From JAEUPI01 sp044222685 (GTDB lineage Bacteria > Pseudomonadota > Gammaproteobacteria > Burkholderiales > Burkholderiaceae_C): 64,000 nt of DNA. The translations under genes and the position numbers were made by a program. The stretch lies in NCBI GenBank assembly GCA_044222685.1, contig JBGAMU010000002.1, positions 1-64,000 of the forward strand, in the 5' to 3' direction. The notes beneath the pieces were generated by a model. It did no database searches and was not told the origin of the DNA. It worked only from the letters and a program-made list of their open reading frames with translations. Below are positions 35,031 through 48,539 of the stretch, piece by piece (positions within the stretch are counted from its first letter, which is position 1; every line of letters begins with the position of its first letter).

Positions 35031-35085
35031 GTCAGTGGGTCGGCTATCGGCTTTGAGCGGCTGCTGGCGAGAGGCTGCTCGGAGT

Positions 35086-35121
35086 ACTTCGCATCGCGGC
35101 AGGCGGTACCCGCCCGGGGCT
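35086..35121 (+). repeat. Dispersed intergenic repeat, copy C
   Basis: The hairpin core GGCGG-TAC-CCGCC (35102-35114) is flanked on the left by GCATCGCGGCA, as at copy B, and on the right by CGGGGCTCAT, the inverse of ATGAGCCCCG at copy A. It thus joins features of both other copies. Confidence 0.7.
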
Positions 35122-35307
35122 CATGCTGTGGCGGTCGGCGCCTGGCGGCACCGACTGCGCTGTGGTGCTCGCGCCGAGGGTCGCGCCGCCGAACTCGCTA
35201 CGCGAGCTTCGCTCGCTGCGCTCAGCCATCGTCGGCGAGTCGGAAGACGATGCGCGCACCTGCGGTGCGCGCCGACCCTCGTCGCTGCGCTCCTCGCCGC
35301 CCCAGAA

Positions 35308-35366
35308 ATCGCCCCGGGCGGGTACCGCCTGCCGCGATGCAGCGCTCGTGGTGTTCGGCGAAGGAA
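35308..35366 (+). repeat. Dispersed intergenic repeat, copy D
   Basis: The core GGCGG-GTA-CCGCC (35317-35329) is followed by TGCCGCG and CGCTCGTGG and ends in CGAAGG, as in copy B. It is preceded by CCCCG as in copy A. It lies 200 bases from copy C in opposite orientation of the core. Confidence 0.7.
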
Positions 35367-35380
35367 GCCCCTGCCGCTGG

Positions 35381-35641
35381 GCGAAGGTGGGCTCGGGCAG
35401 GTTCGGGCGCGCCTGTGAGGCGCCGAGAAGCGCAGGGCTGCGAGGGTGGCCCGACGGCCCTAAGGCCGGCGGGTCGGCGAGGACTGGTCGAGCACCGAGC
35501 GCAGTGGCGCCCCGCCAGGGGCGTCGCGCCCGCGCGAGGGCGAGTTCCGCAGCCGCCCTCGGAGACCGAGCATCGCAGGGGAGTCGGCCGCAGGCCGACC
35601 GACTCAGCGAAGCGCCCGGGCCTGCCCGGGCCCACCTTCGC
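35381..35641. repeat. Inverted repeat pair bracketing about 200 bases
   Basis: The 30-base segment at 35381-35410 and the reverse complement of 35612-35641 agree at 27 of 30 positions, starting GCGAAGGTGGGC. The enclosed 200 bases have no recognisable gene. This could be the remnant of a small mobile or REP-derived unit; no transposase or target duplication was identified. Confidence 0.6.
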
Positions 35642-35742
35642 CTCGCTCCAAAGATGGCGCGAGGGCGGTCTCTCGCCAACGTCCGCTCAGGGCCGCTTGC
35701 TGTCGTCGGTTGCGCGTGTGGTGCAGCACCACGCGGTTGGCG

Positions 35743-36279
35743 CTAGTGCATCGCCAGCTGCTGCCGGGCTCGGTGCAGGCGCACGAACAGGTTGGCTTCG
35801 CTGATGCCGAGCATCTGGCACACCGCCTCGGTGGTCTGGTCGCGCAGCACGCGCAACTGCATCGCATCGCGCAGGCCGGCCGGCAGCGCGGCGATGCGCG
35901 TCAGCGTGCGCGACAGGCGCTCGCGATGCTCGGCCACTTCGTCGGGACGCGGCTGCGGGCATTCGAGCGCGCACTCTTCGTCGCTGTCGACAGCGGCGTC
36001 CAGGCTGTCGTGGCCGCTGCGTTCTCGCACCAGGTCGACGATCTTGTGGCGCAGGATGGCGACCAGCCAGCTGCGCGCGGCCGAGCGCCCGCCGAAGGCG
36101 GCGCGACCGCTCATCACCGCCTCGAACACGTCGTGCACCAGGTCCTCGGCGAGCGAGGGGTCGAGCAGACGGCGCTGCGCGTAGCGCACCAGGAAACCGC
36201 GGTGCTCGATCAGGTCGGCCCAGCCGAGCGGGCTGGTCGCGGGCATCGGGGCGGCGAGGGCGTTGGCGACGAGGTTCAT
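35743..36279 (-). CDS. ECF-type RNA polymerase sigma factor
   Basis: A 178-residue sigma-70 family protein. Region 2 (about 25-90) includes FLVRYAQRRLLDPSLAEDLVHDVFEAVM and SWLVAILRHKIVDLVRER, the -10 recognition helix. Region 4 (about 120-178) includes LPAGLRDAMQLRVLRDQTTE and LGISEANLFVRLHRARQQL, the -35 recognition helix-turn-helix. It ends in TAG. Normally a zinc-finger anti-sigma gene overlaps the 3' end of such a gene; here the downstream side is the gene-free repeat gap, so its control is unclear. It is divergent from the two-component pair. Confidence 0.9.
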   Translation of the reverse strand: MNLVANALAAPMPATSPLGWADLIEHRGFLVRYAQRRLLDPSLAEDLVHDVFEAVMSGRAAFGGRSAARSWLVAILRHKIVDLVRERSGHDSLDAAVDSDEECALECPQPRPDEVAEHRERLSRTLTRIAALPAGLRDAMQLRVLRDQTTEAVCQMLGISEANLFVRLHRARQQLAMH

Positions 36280-36407
36280 GGGCGTGTGGCTCGAGTGCGT
36301 TGGCGATGGCGCGACTGTGGCGGCCGCGTCTCGCAGCGCCCTCGCGCAAGATCACAGCCAGATAACATCGCTGTAAGAACGCCGTTTCGCGGCGCGACTG
36401 TCCGTCC

Positions 36408-37115
36408 ATGCCGCCGCACATCCTCGTCGCCGAAGACCAGGCCGACATCCGCGACCTGATCGCACTCAACCTGCGCCAGGCCGGCTACCAGGTGACGGCG
36501 GTGGACGACGGTGCGCAGGCGCTGGCGCAGCAGGCCGAGCAGGCGCGCGACCTGCTGGTGCTCGATCTGATGATGCCGGGGCTCGATGGCCTGGAGGTCT
36601 GCAAGGCACTGCGCGCGCGCGGCGGTGCGGTGCCGATCCTGATGCTGACGGCCAAGTCGACCGAGCTCGACCGCGTGCTCGGTCTCGAACTCGGCGCCGA
36701 CGACTATCTGACCAAGCCGTTCTCGATGGCCGAACTGCTGGCACGCGTGAAGGCGCTGCTGCGGCGTGCCGAACTGCTGCGCCAGGCCAGCGCGCCCGGG
36801 TCCGGTACAGCGCTGGTCAACGGCGAGGTCGAGATCCTGCCGGCGCGCCGCGAGGTGCGTGTGCGCGGCCGGCTGCTCGAGCTGACCGCGCTCGAGTTCG
36901 AGCTGCTGCTGCACTTCGCGCAGCACCCGGGCCGGGTGTTCTCGCGCGCCCAGCTGCTCGACGCGGTGTGGGGCTATTCGCACGAGGGCTACGAGCACAC
37001 GGTGACCACGCACATCAACCGCCTGCGCGCCAAGATCGAGGCCGACCCGATGCGGCCGCTGATGATCCTCACGGTGCGCGGCGCCGGCTACAAGATGCGT
37101 GATGCGCCCTCGTGA
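36408..37115 (+). CDS. OmpR-family response regulator
   Basis: A 235-residue regulator. The receiver domain (4-118) has acidic E9/D10, phosphoacceptor D53 in VLDLMMPGLDG, the T/K switch in LMLTAKS and YLTKPF. The OmpR/PhoB winged helix follows (about 135-232), with LTALEFELLLHFAQHPGRVFSR and RLRAKIEADP. The next gene, 45 bases downstream, encodes its sensor kinase. Target genes are unknown; the divergent sigma factor gene 128 bases away is one candidate. Confidence 0.93.
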   Translation: MPPHILVAEDQADIRDLIALNLRQAGYQVTAVDDGAQALAQQAEQARDLLVLDLMMPGLDGLEVCKALRARGGAVPILMLTAKSTELDRVLGLELGADDYLTKPFSMAELLARVKALLRRAELLRQASAPGSGTALVNGEVEILPARREVRVRGRLLELTALEFELLLHFAQHPGRVFSRAQLLDAVWGYSHEGYEHTVTTHINRLRAKIEADPMRPLMILTVRGAGYKMRDAPS

Positions 37116-37160
37116 CCCCGCCTTGACGCCGCGGTGCATGCCACTGCAGGGTTCGTCTGC

Positions 37161-38753
37161 ATGACGGTCCGCCTGCGCATCGCGCTGACGATCGCCGTCA
37201 CCGGCCTGGTCACCGCACTGGGCGTGCTGCTGACGGTGGCGCTGGCCTTCCAGCGTTTCGAGCACGAGGGCACCTACGAGCGTGCCAATGCCTTCGTCGG
37301 CCGCGTCGTCGCGATGTACGACGATCTGCTCGATGCGCAGGCACGGGACCCGGAGGCGTTCACCGGCTTCCTGCGCAACCTGTTGTTGTTCGAACCCGAC
37401 TCGCAGCTCTACCTGCTCGATGCCGACGGCACCGTGCTGGCCAGCAGCGGCCGCATGACGCTGGCGCAGGGTTTCAAGGTGCGCATCGCGCCGGTGCAGC
37501 AGGCGGTGCAGGCCGCCGGCGACCGCCAGCGCGCCTCGTACGTGATGGGCGACGACCCCGAGCACATGAACGCCGATGCGGTGGTGGCGGCGCGCGCGCT
37601 GCGTCGTGCGGTGATCCAGCCGAGCGACGGCGCTGCGGGCTATCTGTACCTGGTGTGTCAGCCGCCGGCGCTGCGGGGTGACCGCGCCGAGCTGTTTCGC
37701 AGCACCTTGGCGGGCCCGGCGCTGGCCGGCATCGCCGCATTGATCCTGTTTGCCACGGCACTGGCGATGGGCATCACCGCCACCGTGACGCGGCCGTTGC
37801 GCGACCTGAGCGAAGCGGTCGCCGCGGCCCAGCGCGACGGCTTCGAATCGACGCCGGCGGTGGCCGCCGCGCCGCAGGCCGACGCGCCAGCCGGCCGCGA
37901 CGAGTTCGCGCAGTTGCGCGCCGGCTTCCAGGCCATGCTGGCCAGGCTGCGCACGCAATGGGACGCCTTGCGCCGGCTCGACCAGTTCCGCCGCGAGAGC
38001 GTCAGCAACCTGTCGCACGATCTGCGCTCGCCGCTGACCGCCACGGTGGCCTGCCTGGAGACGCTGCAGCGACGCTGGAGCGGCGACGCCGCACGCGCCG
38101 AGGACCACGCGCTGGCCCAGGTGGCGCTGCGCAATGCACGCAACGCCGCGCAGCTGGTGCGCTCGCTCGGCGACCTGGCGCTGCTCGACGAGCCGCAGTT
38201 CCGCCTGCAGCCGATGCTGCTGAACCTCGGCGAGGTGCTCGACGACATCGTGATGCGATTCGCCGACCGGGCGCACCGCCAGGGCGTCGCACTGCGCCAC
38301 GAGGGCGACGCCGCGACGCCGGCGATCGCCGCGGTCGACGTCGAGCTGTTCGAGCGCGCGGTGGCCAACCTGGTCGACAACGCATTGCGCTTCACGCCGG
38401 CGGGCGGCACCGTCACGCTGCGCGCCACGCTCGACGGCGAGCGGGTCACGGTGGCGGTGGTCGACAGCGGCGCCGGCATCGACGCGGCGGCGCTGCCGCA
38501 GCTGTTCGACCGCCTCTACAGCCGGCGCAGCGGCGAGTCGGCGCCTGCCGGATCGCCGACGGCGTCGGCCGAGGGCGGCACCGGCCTCGGCCTGGCGATC
38601 GTGAAGCGCATCGTCGAGTTGCACCATGGCGACGTGGGGGTGGACAGCCGCGTCGGCCACGGCACCACGGTCACGCTGCGGCTGCCGGCCGCCGGCTCGA
38701 CGCCGCGCCCGGCAGCCGGTGACGGACCTGCTACTGCTTCGCCTTCGCGCTGA
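37161..38753 (+). CDS. Two-component sensor histidine kinase
   Basis: A 530-residue membrane kinase. First membrane segment about 8-30, periplasmic sensor region about 31-180, second membrane segment about 185-212, HAMP linker (TVTRPLRDLSEAV), DHp with H286 in LSHDLRSPLTA, and an ATPase domain with NLVDNALRFT, DSGAGID and GTGLGLAIVKRI. It pairs with the OmpR-type regulator immediately upstream. The start at 37161 gives a short basic N terminus before the first membrane segment. The 3' end overlaps the convergent cytochrome gene by 23 bases. The signal sensed is unknown. Confidence 0.92.
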   Translation: MTVRLRIALTIAVTGLVTALGVLLTVALAFQRFEHEGTYERANAFVGRVVAMYDDLLDAQARDPEAFTGFLRNLLLFEPDSQLYLLDADGTVLASSGRMTLAQGFKVRIAPVQQAVQAAGDRQRASYVMGDDPEHMNADAVVAARALRRAVIQPSDGAAGYLYLVCQPPALRGDRAELFRSTLAGPALAGIAALILFATALAMGITATVTRPLRDLSEAVAAAQRDGFESTPAVAAAPQADAPAGRDEFAQLRAGFQAMLARLRTQWDALRRLDQFRRESVSNLSHDLRSPLTATVACLETLQRRWSGDAARAEDHALAQVALRNARNAAQLVRSLGDLALLDEPQFRLQPMLLNLGEVLDDIVMRFADRAHRQGVALRHEGDAATPAIAAVDVELFERAVANLVDNALRFTPAGGTVTLRATLDGERVTVAVVDSGAGIDAAALPQLFDRLYSRRSGESAPAGSPTASAEGGTGLGLAIVKRIVELHHGDVGVDSRVGHGTTVTLRLPAAGSTPRPAAGDGPATASPSR

Positions 38754-39549
38754 GCTGCGGCAGCGTGAAGGTGTAGCTCACCTTGTCGAGCGGCTTGTGG
38801 CAGCCCAGGCACTCGGCCTGGTTGATGCCGGGGCGGTGCTGCTTGTCGGCGGTGAACACCGCGTAGTTCCATTCGTCGTTGCGCAGCATGTCGGGGATGT
38901 CCTTGCCCCAGCCCGCGTCGCGGCCCATCGCGGTGTAGCCCACCAGCTTATCGGCGACGAACTGGCCATCGGCGCCCTTCAGCGGTGCGCCGTCGGCGCC
39001 GAGCTTGGCCGAGTGGATCTCGGCGAACAGGTACGAGCCATTGGGCAGGTCCTTGCCTTCCTTGGCGGCCTTCAGCGCCACCGGGTTGGCGAAGTAGTGG
39101 CGCACCTGCTTGGTCGCGGGGAAGCTGATGGTGTGGTACTTGGTGAAGCTGGACTGATAACCCTCGGGAAAGCCCACGCCGGTCTTGGCCACGTGGGGCA
39201 GCTGCGCCGACTTGGCATTGCCGCTGGCGCCGGGCTGGGCCGAGAAGTGGGCCGCCACGTTGGCGATGTCCTCGTCGCTCAGTTGCATCGCGATCGCGGC
39301 CATGGTGGCGATCGGGCTGGTCGCGTTGGGCGCCTTGCGGATGCCGCCCTTGAAGGCCTTCAGCTGCCCTTCGATGTAGGCCGCGCGCTGGCCGGCCAGG
39401 TTGGGGATGGTGTCGCTGACGCTGATGCCGTTGGCGCCGTGGCAGGCGGCGCAGACCGCCTCGGCCTTGGCCTTGCCGGCGCCCGCATCGGCGGCCATCG
39501 ACAGCGAGGCGGCCGACGCCAGGGCGAGCGTGAGTGCGGTCTTCTTCAT
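38731..39549 (-). CDS. Cytochrome c fused to a cytochrome P460-type domain
   Basis: A 272-residue exported protein. A signal peptide (MKKTALTLALASAASLSMAA) is followed by a cytochrome c domain with heme motif CAACH (C33, C36, H37) and a methionine ligand region near ATMAAIAMQLSDEDI. The second half (about 140-272) resembles the cytochrome P460 family fold (GSYLFAEIHSAKLGADG, GWGKDIPDML) and carries its own CLGCH near residue 250. Cytochrome P460 proteins oxidise hydroxylamine or detoxify NO, but the cross-linked lysine that defines P460 heme cannot be assigned with confidence here. It is a periplasmic redox protein of unknown partner. Confidence 0.8.
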   Translation of the reverse strand: MKKTALTLALASAASLSMAADAGAGKAKAEAVCAACHGANGISVSDTIPNLAGQRAAYIEGQLKAFKGGIRKAPNATSPIATMAAIAMQLSDEDIANVAAHFSAQPGASGNAKSAQLPHVAKTGVGFPEGYQSSFTKYHTISFPATKQVRHYFANPVALKAAKEGKDLPNGSYLFAEIHSAKLGADGAPLKGADGQFVADKLVGYTAMGRDAGWGKDIPDMLRNDEWNYAVFTADKQHRPGINQAECLGCHKPLDKVSYTFTLPQLSAKAKQ

Positions 39550-39743
39550 GCGAGATCTCCCGATTGCGTTGCAGTCGCCGAAAGCGGCTGAGGTTGTCGA
39601 CGTTGGCAAACACGCCCGGCTGCCTGTGGGCGCGGCCAGGCGCAAGCCGGGTATACGTCGCGGAACTACGCGAGCATCCGATAACCGGATGCACTTCGGG
39701 GAATTGGGGTTTGCGCCTAGGACGGGCGCGTGTCCGCCGTGGA

Positions 39744-40193
39744 CTAGAGTGCGGCGGGCTCGGTAGGCGCCTGGTCGAGCATCGACTGCACGTGGGCGGC
39801 CAGGCGGCCGATCTCCTGCTCGATCTGCAGCGAGAAGCCCTTGCGCTGGCCGCGCTCGTCGGCTAGCAGGCGCATCAGAGCGAGCCGCGTGTTGGCCATG
39901 TCGGACCAGTGCTCGGCCAGATGGTTGGCGATGCGCGGGAAGTGCTCGCACAGCGCCTTCGGTCGCGACTCGGGCGGCAGCGACAGCATCCAGTCGATGC
40001 CCTTGCCGCTCAGTGCCCGGTCGGTCGCAGTCGCCGGCCGGCGCTGCTCTTCCCAGAAGCCGGGCATCAACCGCTCGATCGCGACCACGGCGTCGGGGCG
40101 CGCCGCCGCTTCGCGGGCGACCTCCACGTCGGTGATCTCGAACTCGATCATGCCGGAGGACTTGAACGGCGCGGGGTTGGTGTTGGCTGTCAT
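39744..40193 (-). CDS. Conserved-looking protein of unknown function
   Basis: A 149-residue soluble protein that I cannot assign to a named family. It is largely helical by composition. Landmarks are SGMIEFEITDVEVAREAA, LMPGFWEEQRRPATATDRAL, KGIDWMLSLPPESRPKALCE and a C-terminal amphipathic helix ending near QSMLDQAP. No signal peptide, membrane segment or cysteine motif is seen. The ATG at 40193 has only a weak ribosome site; an in-frame ATG at 40151 is an alternative. The stop codon is TAG. It is divergent from uvrA with 232 bases between, in which I see no clear LexA box. Confidence 0.7.
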   Translation of the reverse strand: MTANTNPAPFKSSGMIEFEITDVEVAREAAARPDAVVAIERLMPGFWEEQRRPATATDRALSGKGIDWMLSLPPESRPKALCEHFPRIANHLAEHWSDMANTRLALMRLLADERGQRKGFSLQIEQEIGRLAAHVQSMLDQAPTEPAAL

Positions 40194-40425
40194 CGGCGGG
40201 TGGCAACGACTGATGCGATGAGCGAAATCATGTCACGCCACCGTGCGCGCCACGCGCGCAGCAGTGGGCGAACGGCGCCGCTGCACGGTCGCGGTTACCG
40301 TGGCGCCGCCGGTGCCGTGAAAAAGTGGCCGGACGTTACAAGGGCGGGGCCGCGGACGCCGCGCGGCCGGCAACGGTTGCGACGGTCCTTAGAATGTTCG
40401 GCCCTCTCGCCCAAAGGCCTTCGTC

Positions 40426-46131
<5,706 letters not shown>

Positions 46132-46155
46132 GGCGTGTCGACTGCCGGCCGGGCC

Positions 46156-46743
46156 TTACATCAACAGCGGCGGCGCCGCCATCTGCGGCACACGCAGTTC
46201 AGGCTCGGCCTCTGGACGGTGCGACATCAGCGTCAGCGCGCGGGTCTGCAGCGAGATCGCGTCGGCGTGGTCGCCGCATCGGTCGAGCACATCGCTGACG
46301 CGCAGCAGTATCTTGATCTCCCATTGCGGATCGGCGGCGTGCACCGCGATGCGCGCGGCTTCGAAGGCGTGGTCGCGCGCGCATTCGCGGGCGGCGCGGG
46401 CTTCCGGGCTGCCCTCCGTGAGAATCGAGTCGGCCGTCGACACCGCCAGTTCGCCCATCTCGCACAGCAGCGCGACGCGCTGGTCGACCGCGCCCGACAC
46501 GTGCGCCCAGCGCAGGGCCTGCTGCATATAGTCGAGCGCCGGCGACCAGGCCGATACCGCCTTGTAGCAGCGTGCAATGCCGGCCAGGGCGTCGCACATC
46601 GCCGCCGGTTCGCGCTTGATCTCGGCCTCGTCGAGCCGGCGCACGGCCAGGTCGAGCGCGACGCGGGCAGGGCCGTAGGGCAATGCCGGAGAGCCGACAG
46701 CGGTGTCGTCGTCGTAGGTGCTCGAGTCCTTGGTACGGGCCAT
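46156..46743 (-). CDS. Protein of unknown function, TPR-like helical repeats
   Basis: A 195-residue protein, convergent with uvrA. After a polar N terminus it is a run of amphipathic helices (ARVALDLAVRRLDEAEI, MCDALAGIARCYKAVSAWSPALDYMQQALRWA, ACARDHAFEAARIAV-like text, EIKILLRVSDVLDRCGDHADAISLQTRA in pieces) with the A/Y/A spacing of tetratricopeptide repeats. It probably acts by protein-protein contact, but nothing indicates the partner. I chose the ATG at 46743; the open frame runs on to 47247 but that upstream text overlaps the TRAP gene and is not protein-like. Confidence 0.7.
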   Translation of the reverse strand: MARTKDSSTYDDDTAVGSPALPYGPARVALDLAVRRLDEAEIKREPAAMCDALAGIARCYKAVSAWSPALDYMQQALRWAHVSGAVDQRVALLCEMGELAVSTADSILTEGSPEARAARECARDHAFEAARIAVHAADPQWEIKILLRVSDVLDRCGDHADAISLQTRALTLMSHRPEAEPELRVPQMAAPPLLM

Positions 46744-46972
46744 GGTGCAGCGGTCTCCAGTGGCGACCCCCGCAGAGGGATCGACTTCGGACATCCTAGG
46801 GCCGCCGTCGGGTCGAGCAGGTCCCCCACTCCCGGGGACCTGGCCGCCTTGCACCCTGTTTGCGGGGGCGCAGCCGGCCCTGCTGTGCGGGCGGGGCTTC
46901 GCGTTTTCTGCAGTGGGCCGGGTCCATCGCGTCGGCCACAATCGGTCATTCACCGCGTTTGAGGAAGATGAC

Positions 46973-48007
46973 ATGACCGTCCGTTCAACACCCATTGCGC
47001 GTTCCTGGCTGCTGGCCGCGGCCGCCGGCCTGGCGCTGGCGAGCACGGCCTCCGCGCAGACCACGCTGACCCTGTCGAGCTGGGTGCCGCCGACCCATAC
47101 GCTGACGACATCGCAGGCCGAGTGGTGCGCCATGCTCGAGCAGAAGGTGCCCGGCAAGGTCAAGTGCAACGTGCTCCCGCGCGCCGTGTCGGCGCCACCC
47201 GGCACGCTGGACGCGGTGCGCAACGGGCTGGCCGACATCTCGTTCACGGTGCATGGCTACACGCCGGGGCGCTTCATCCATACCCAGCTGGCCGAGTTCC
47301 CGTTCCTGGGGGACTCTTCCGAGGTGGTGTCGGTCGCTTTCCAGCGCGTCTACGCCAAGTACCCGGCCTTCGCCGACGAGCACAAGGGCGTCAAGGTGCT
47401 GGCCGCCTTCACCCACGGCCCCGGCATCGTCTTCAACACCAAGCGGCCGATCGCCAAGGTGGAAGACCTGGCGGGCATGAAGTTCCGCGTCGGTGGCGGC
47501 ATGGTCAACGAGATCAGCAAGTCGCTCGGCATGAACGTCACGCTGAAGCCGGCGCCCGAGAGCTACGAACTGCTGTCCACCGGCGTGATGGACGGTACGC
47601 TGTTCCCGGCCGAGTCGGTCGAGGGTTTCAAGATCGACAAGGTGATCAAGTATGCGACGCTGTTTCCCGGCGGCCTGTACAACACCAGCTTCGTGTTCAT
47701 CATGAACCAGGCCAAGTACGACTCGCTGCCGGCCGACGTGAAGAAGGCGATCGACGAGATGTCGGGCGAGTTCGCCGCGCGCATGATGGGCCGCGGGTGG
47801 GACAAGGTCGACCGCCGCGGCATGGCCTTCATGCAGGCCAACGGCGTGACCTTCACCAAGGCCGACGCCGCGTTCGTGGCGGCCGTCAAGGCCAAGACCG
47901 CCCCGCTCGAGGACAGCTGGGCCAAGGCCGCCGAGGCCAAGGGGCTGAAGGATCCGAAGAAGGTGCTGGCCGAGTTCCGCGCCGAGATCGCGAAACTGCA
48001 GAAGTGA
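46973..48007 (+). CDS. TRAP transporter substrate-binding protein, DctP family
   Basis: A 344-residue exported binding protein with a GAGGAAG ribosome site 5 bases before the ATG at 46973. The signal peptide ends near ASTASAQ. The mature part follows the DctP pattern: LTLSSWVPPTH, TLDAVRNGLADISFTVHGYTPG, and the carboxylate-binding region GMKFRVGGGMVNEISKSLG with its arginine. It would bind an organic acid anion in the periplasm for the DctQM membrane pair encoded next. The substrate is not fixed by sequence. Confidence 0.92.
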   Translation: MTVRSTPIARSWLLAAAAGLALASTASAQTTLTLSSWVPPTHTLTTSQAEWCAMLEQKVPGKVKCNVLPRAVSAPPGTLDAVRNGLADISFTVHGYTPGRFIHTQLAEFPFLGDSSEVVSVAFQRVYAKYPAFADEHKGVKVLAAFTHGPGIVFNTKRPIAKVEDLAGMKFRVGGGMVNEISKSLGMNVTLKPAPESYELLSTGVMDGTLFPAESVEGFKIDKVIKYATLFPGGLYNTSFVFIMNQAKYDSLPADVKKAIDEMSGEFAARMMGRGWDKVDRRGMAFMQANGVTFTKADAAFVAAVKAKTAPLEDSWAKAAEAKGLKDPKKVLAEFRAEIAKLQK

Positions 48008-48041
48008 TGTCCCGCGCGACGCCGACTCGCTTGTCCGTCGC

Positions 48042-48539
48042 ATGAGACGCCTGCTGAAATGGCTGTGCGGCCTGCTGGCCGCGGTGGCCTTGTTCGGCAT
48101 CATGATGCTGACGCTGGTCGATGTCAGCGGGCGCAAGCTGCTCAGCGAATCGGTGCCCGGTTCGCTCGAACTCACCGAGTTGCTGATGGTGGTGGTCATC
48201 TTCGCCGGCTTGCCGCTTGTCAGCCTGGCCGGCGAGCACGTCGTGTTCGACTCGCTGGACTCCTGGATCCCGCCGCCCGTGCGGCGCCTGCAGACCGCGC
48301 TCGTCGAGCTGTTCTGCACCGCGGCGCTGGTCGGCATGGCCTGGCTGATGTGGACCAAGGCCGGTCAGATGATGGAGTACGGCGACACCACTGCGCAGCT
48401 GAAGATCTCGCAAGGCCCGTTCGTCTACGGCATGAGCATGCTGTGCGCCATCACGGCGCTGGTGCACCTGATGCTGATCGTCTCGCCGGTGGCACACCAC
48501 CACATCGGCGTCGACGACACGCCGGCGCCCGGCGCATGA
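48042..48539 (+). CDS. TRAP transporter small membrane subunit, DctQ family
   Basis: A 165-residue protein with four hydrophobic segments (about 8-28, 45-63, 85-105 and 128-148) and the DctQ landmarks VDVSGRKLLSESVPGSLELTELL. It starts 34 bases after the binding-protein stop and its TGA overlaps the ATG of the large subunit gene by 4 bases. It joins the large subunit in sodium-driven uptake across the inner membrane. Confidence 0.9.
   Translation: MRRLLKWLCGLLAAVALFGIMMLTLVDVSGRKLLSESVPGSLELTELLMVVVIFAGLPLVSLAGEHVVFDSLDSWIPPPVRRLQTALVELFCTAALVGMAWLMWTKAGQMMEYGDTTAQLKISQGPFVYGMSMLCAITALVHLMLIVSPVAHHHIGVDDTPAPGA

Larger units (their letters stand above)
35031..35742. other. Gene-free, repeat-rich gap of 0.7 kb
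   Basis: No reading frame here has recognisable protein text, a convincing ribosome site or family similarity; the long frames are low-complexity Arg/Ala/Gly/Pro shadows of GC-rich DNA. The stretch contains two copies of the dispersed hairpin repeat, a 30-base inverted repeat pair, and an inverted match to the gap at 5868-5918. It separates the MFS gene from the sigma factor gene, both on the minus strand. Confidence 0.75.

Noticed and set aside
35381..35641. Insertion sequence
   Set aside because: An inverted repeat pair is present, but there is no transposase frame inside and no clear target duplication.
35123..35746. Open frames of about 200 codons in the repeat-rich gap
   Set aside because: No ribosome site, no family text, and the sequence consists of repeat units shared with other gaps.
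40194..40425. LexA (SOS) box before uvrA
   Set aside because: No CTGT-N8-ACAG-like site was found in the gap.
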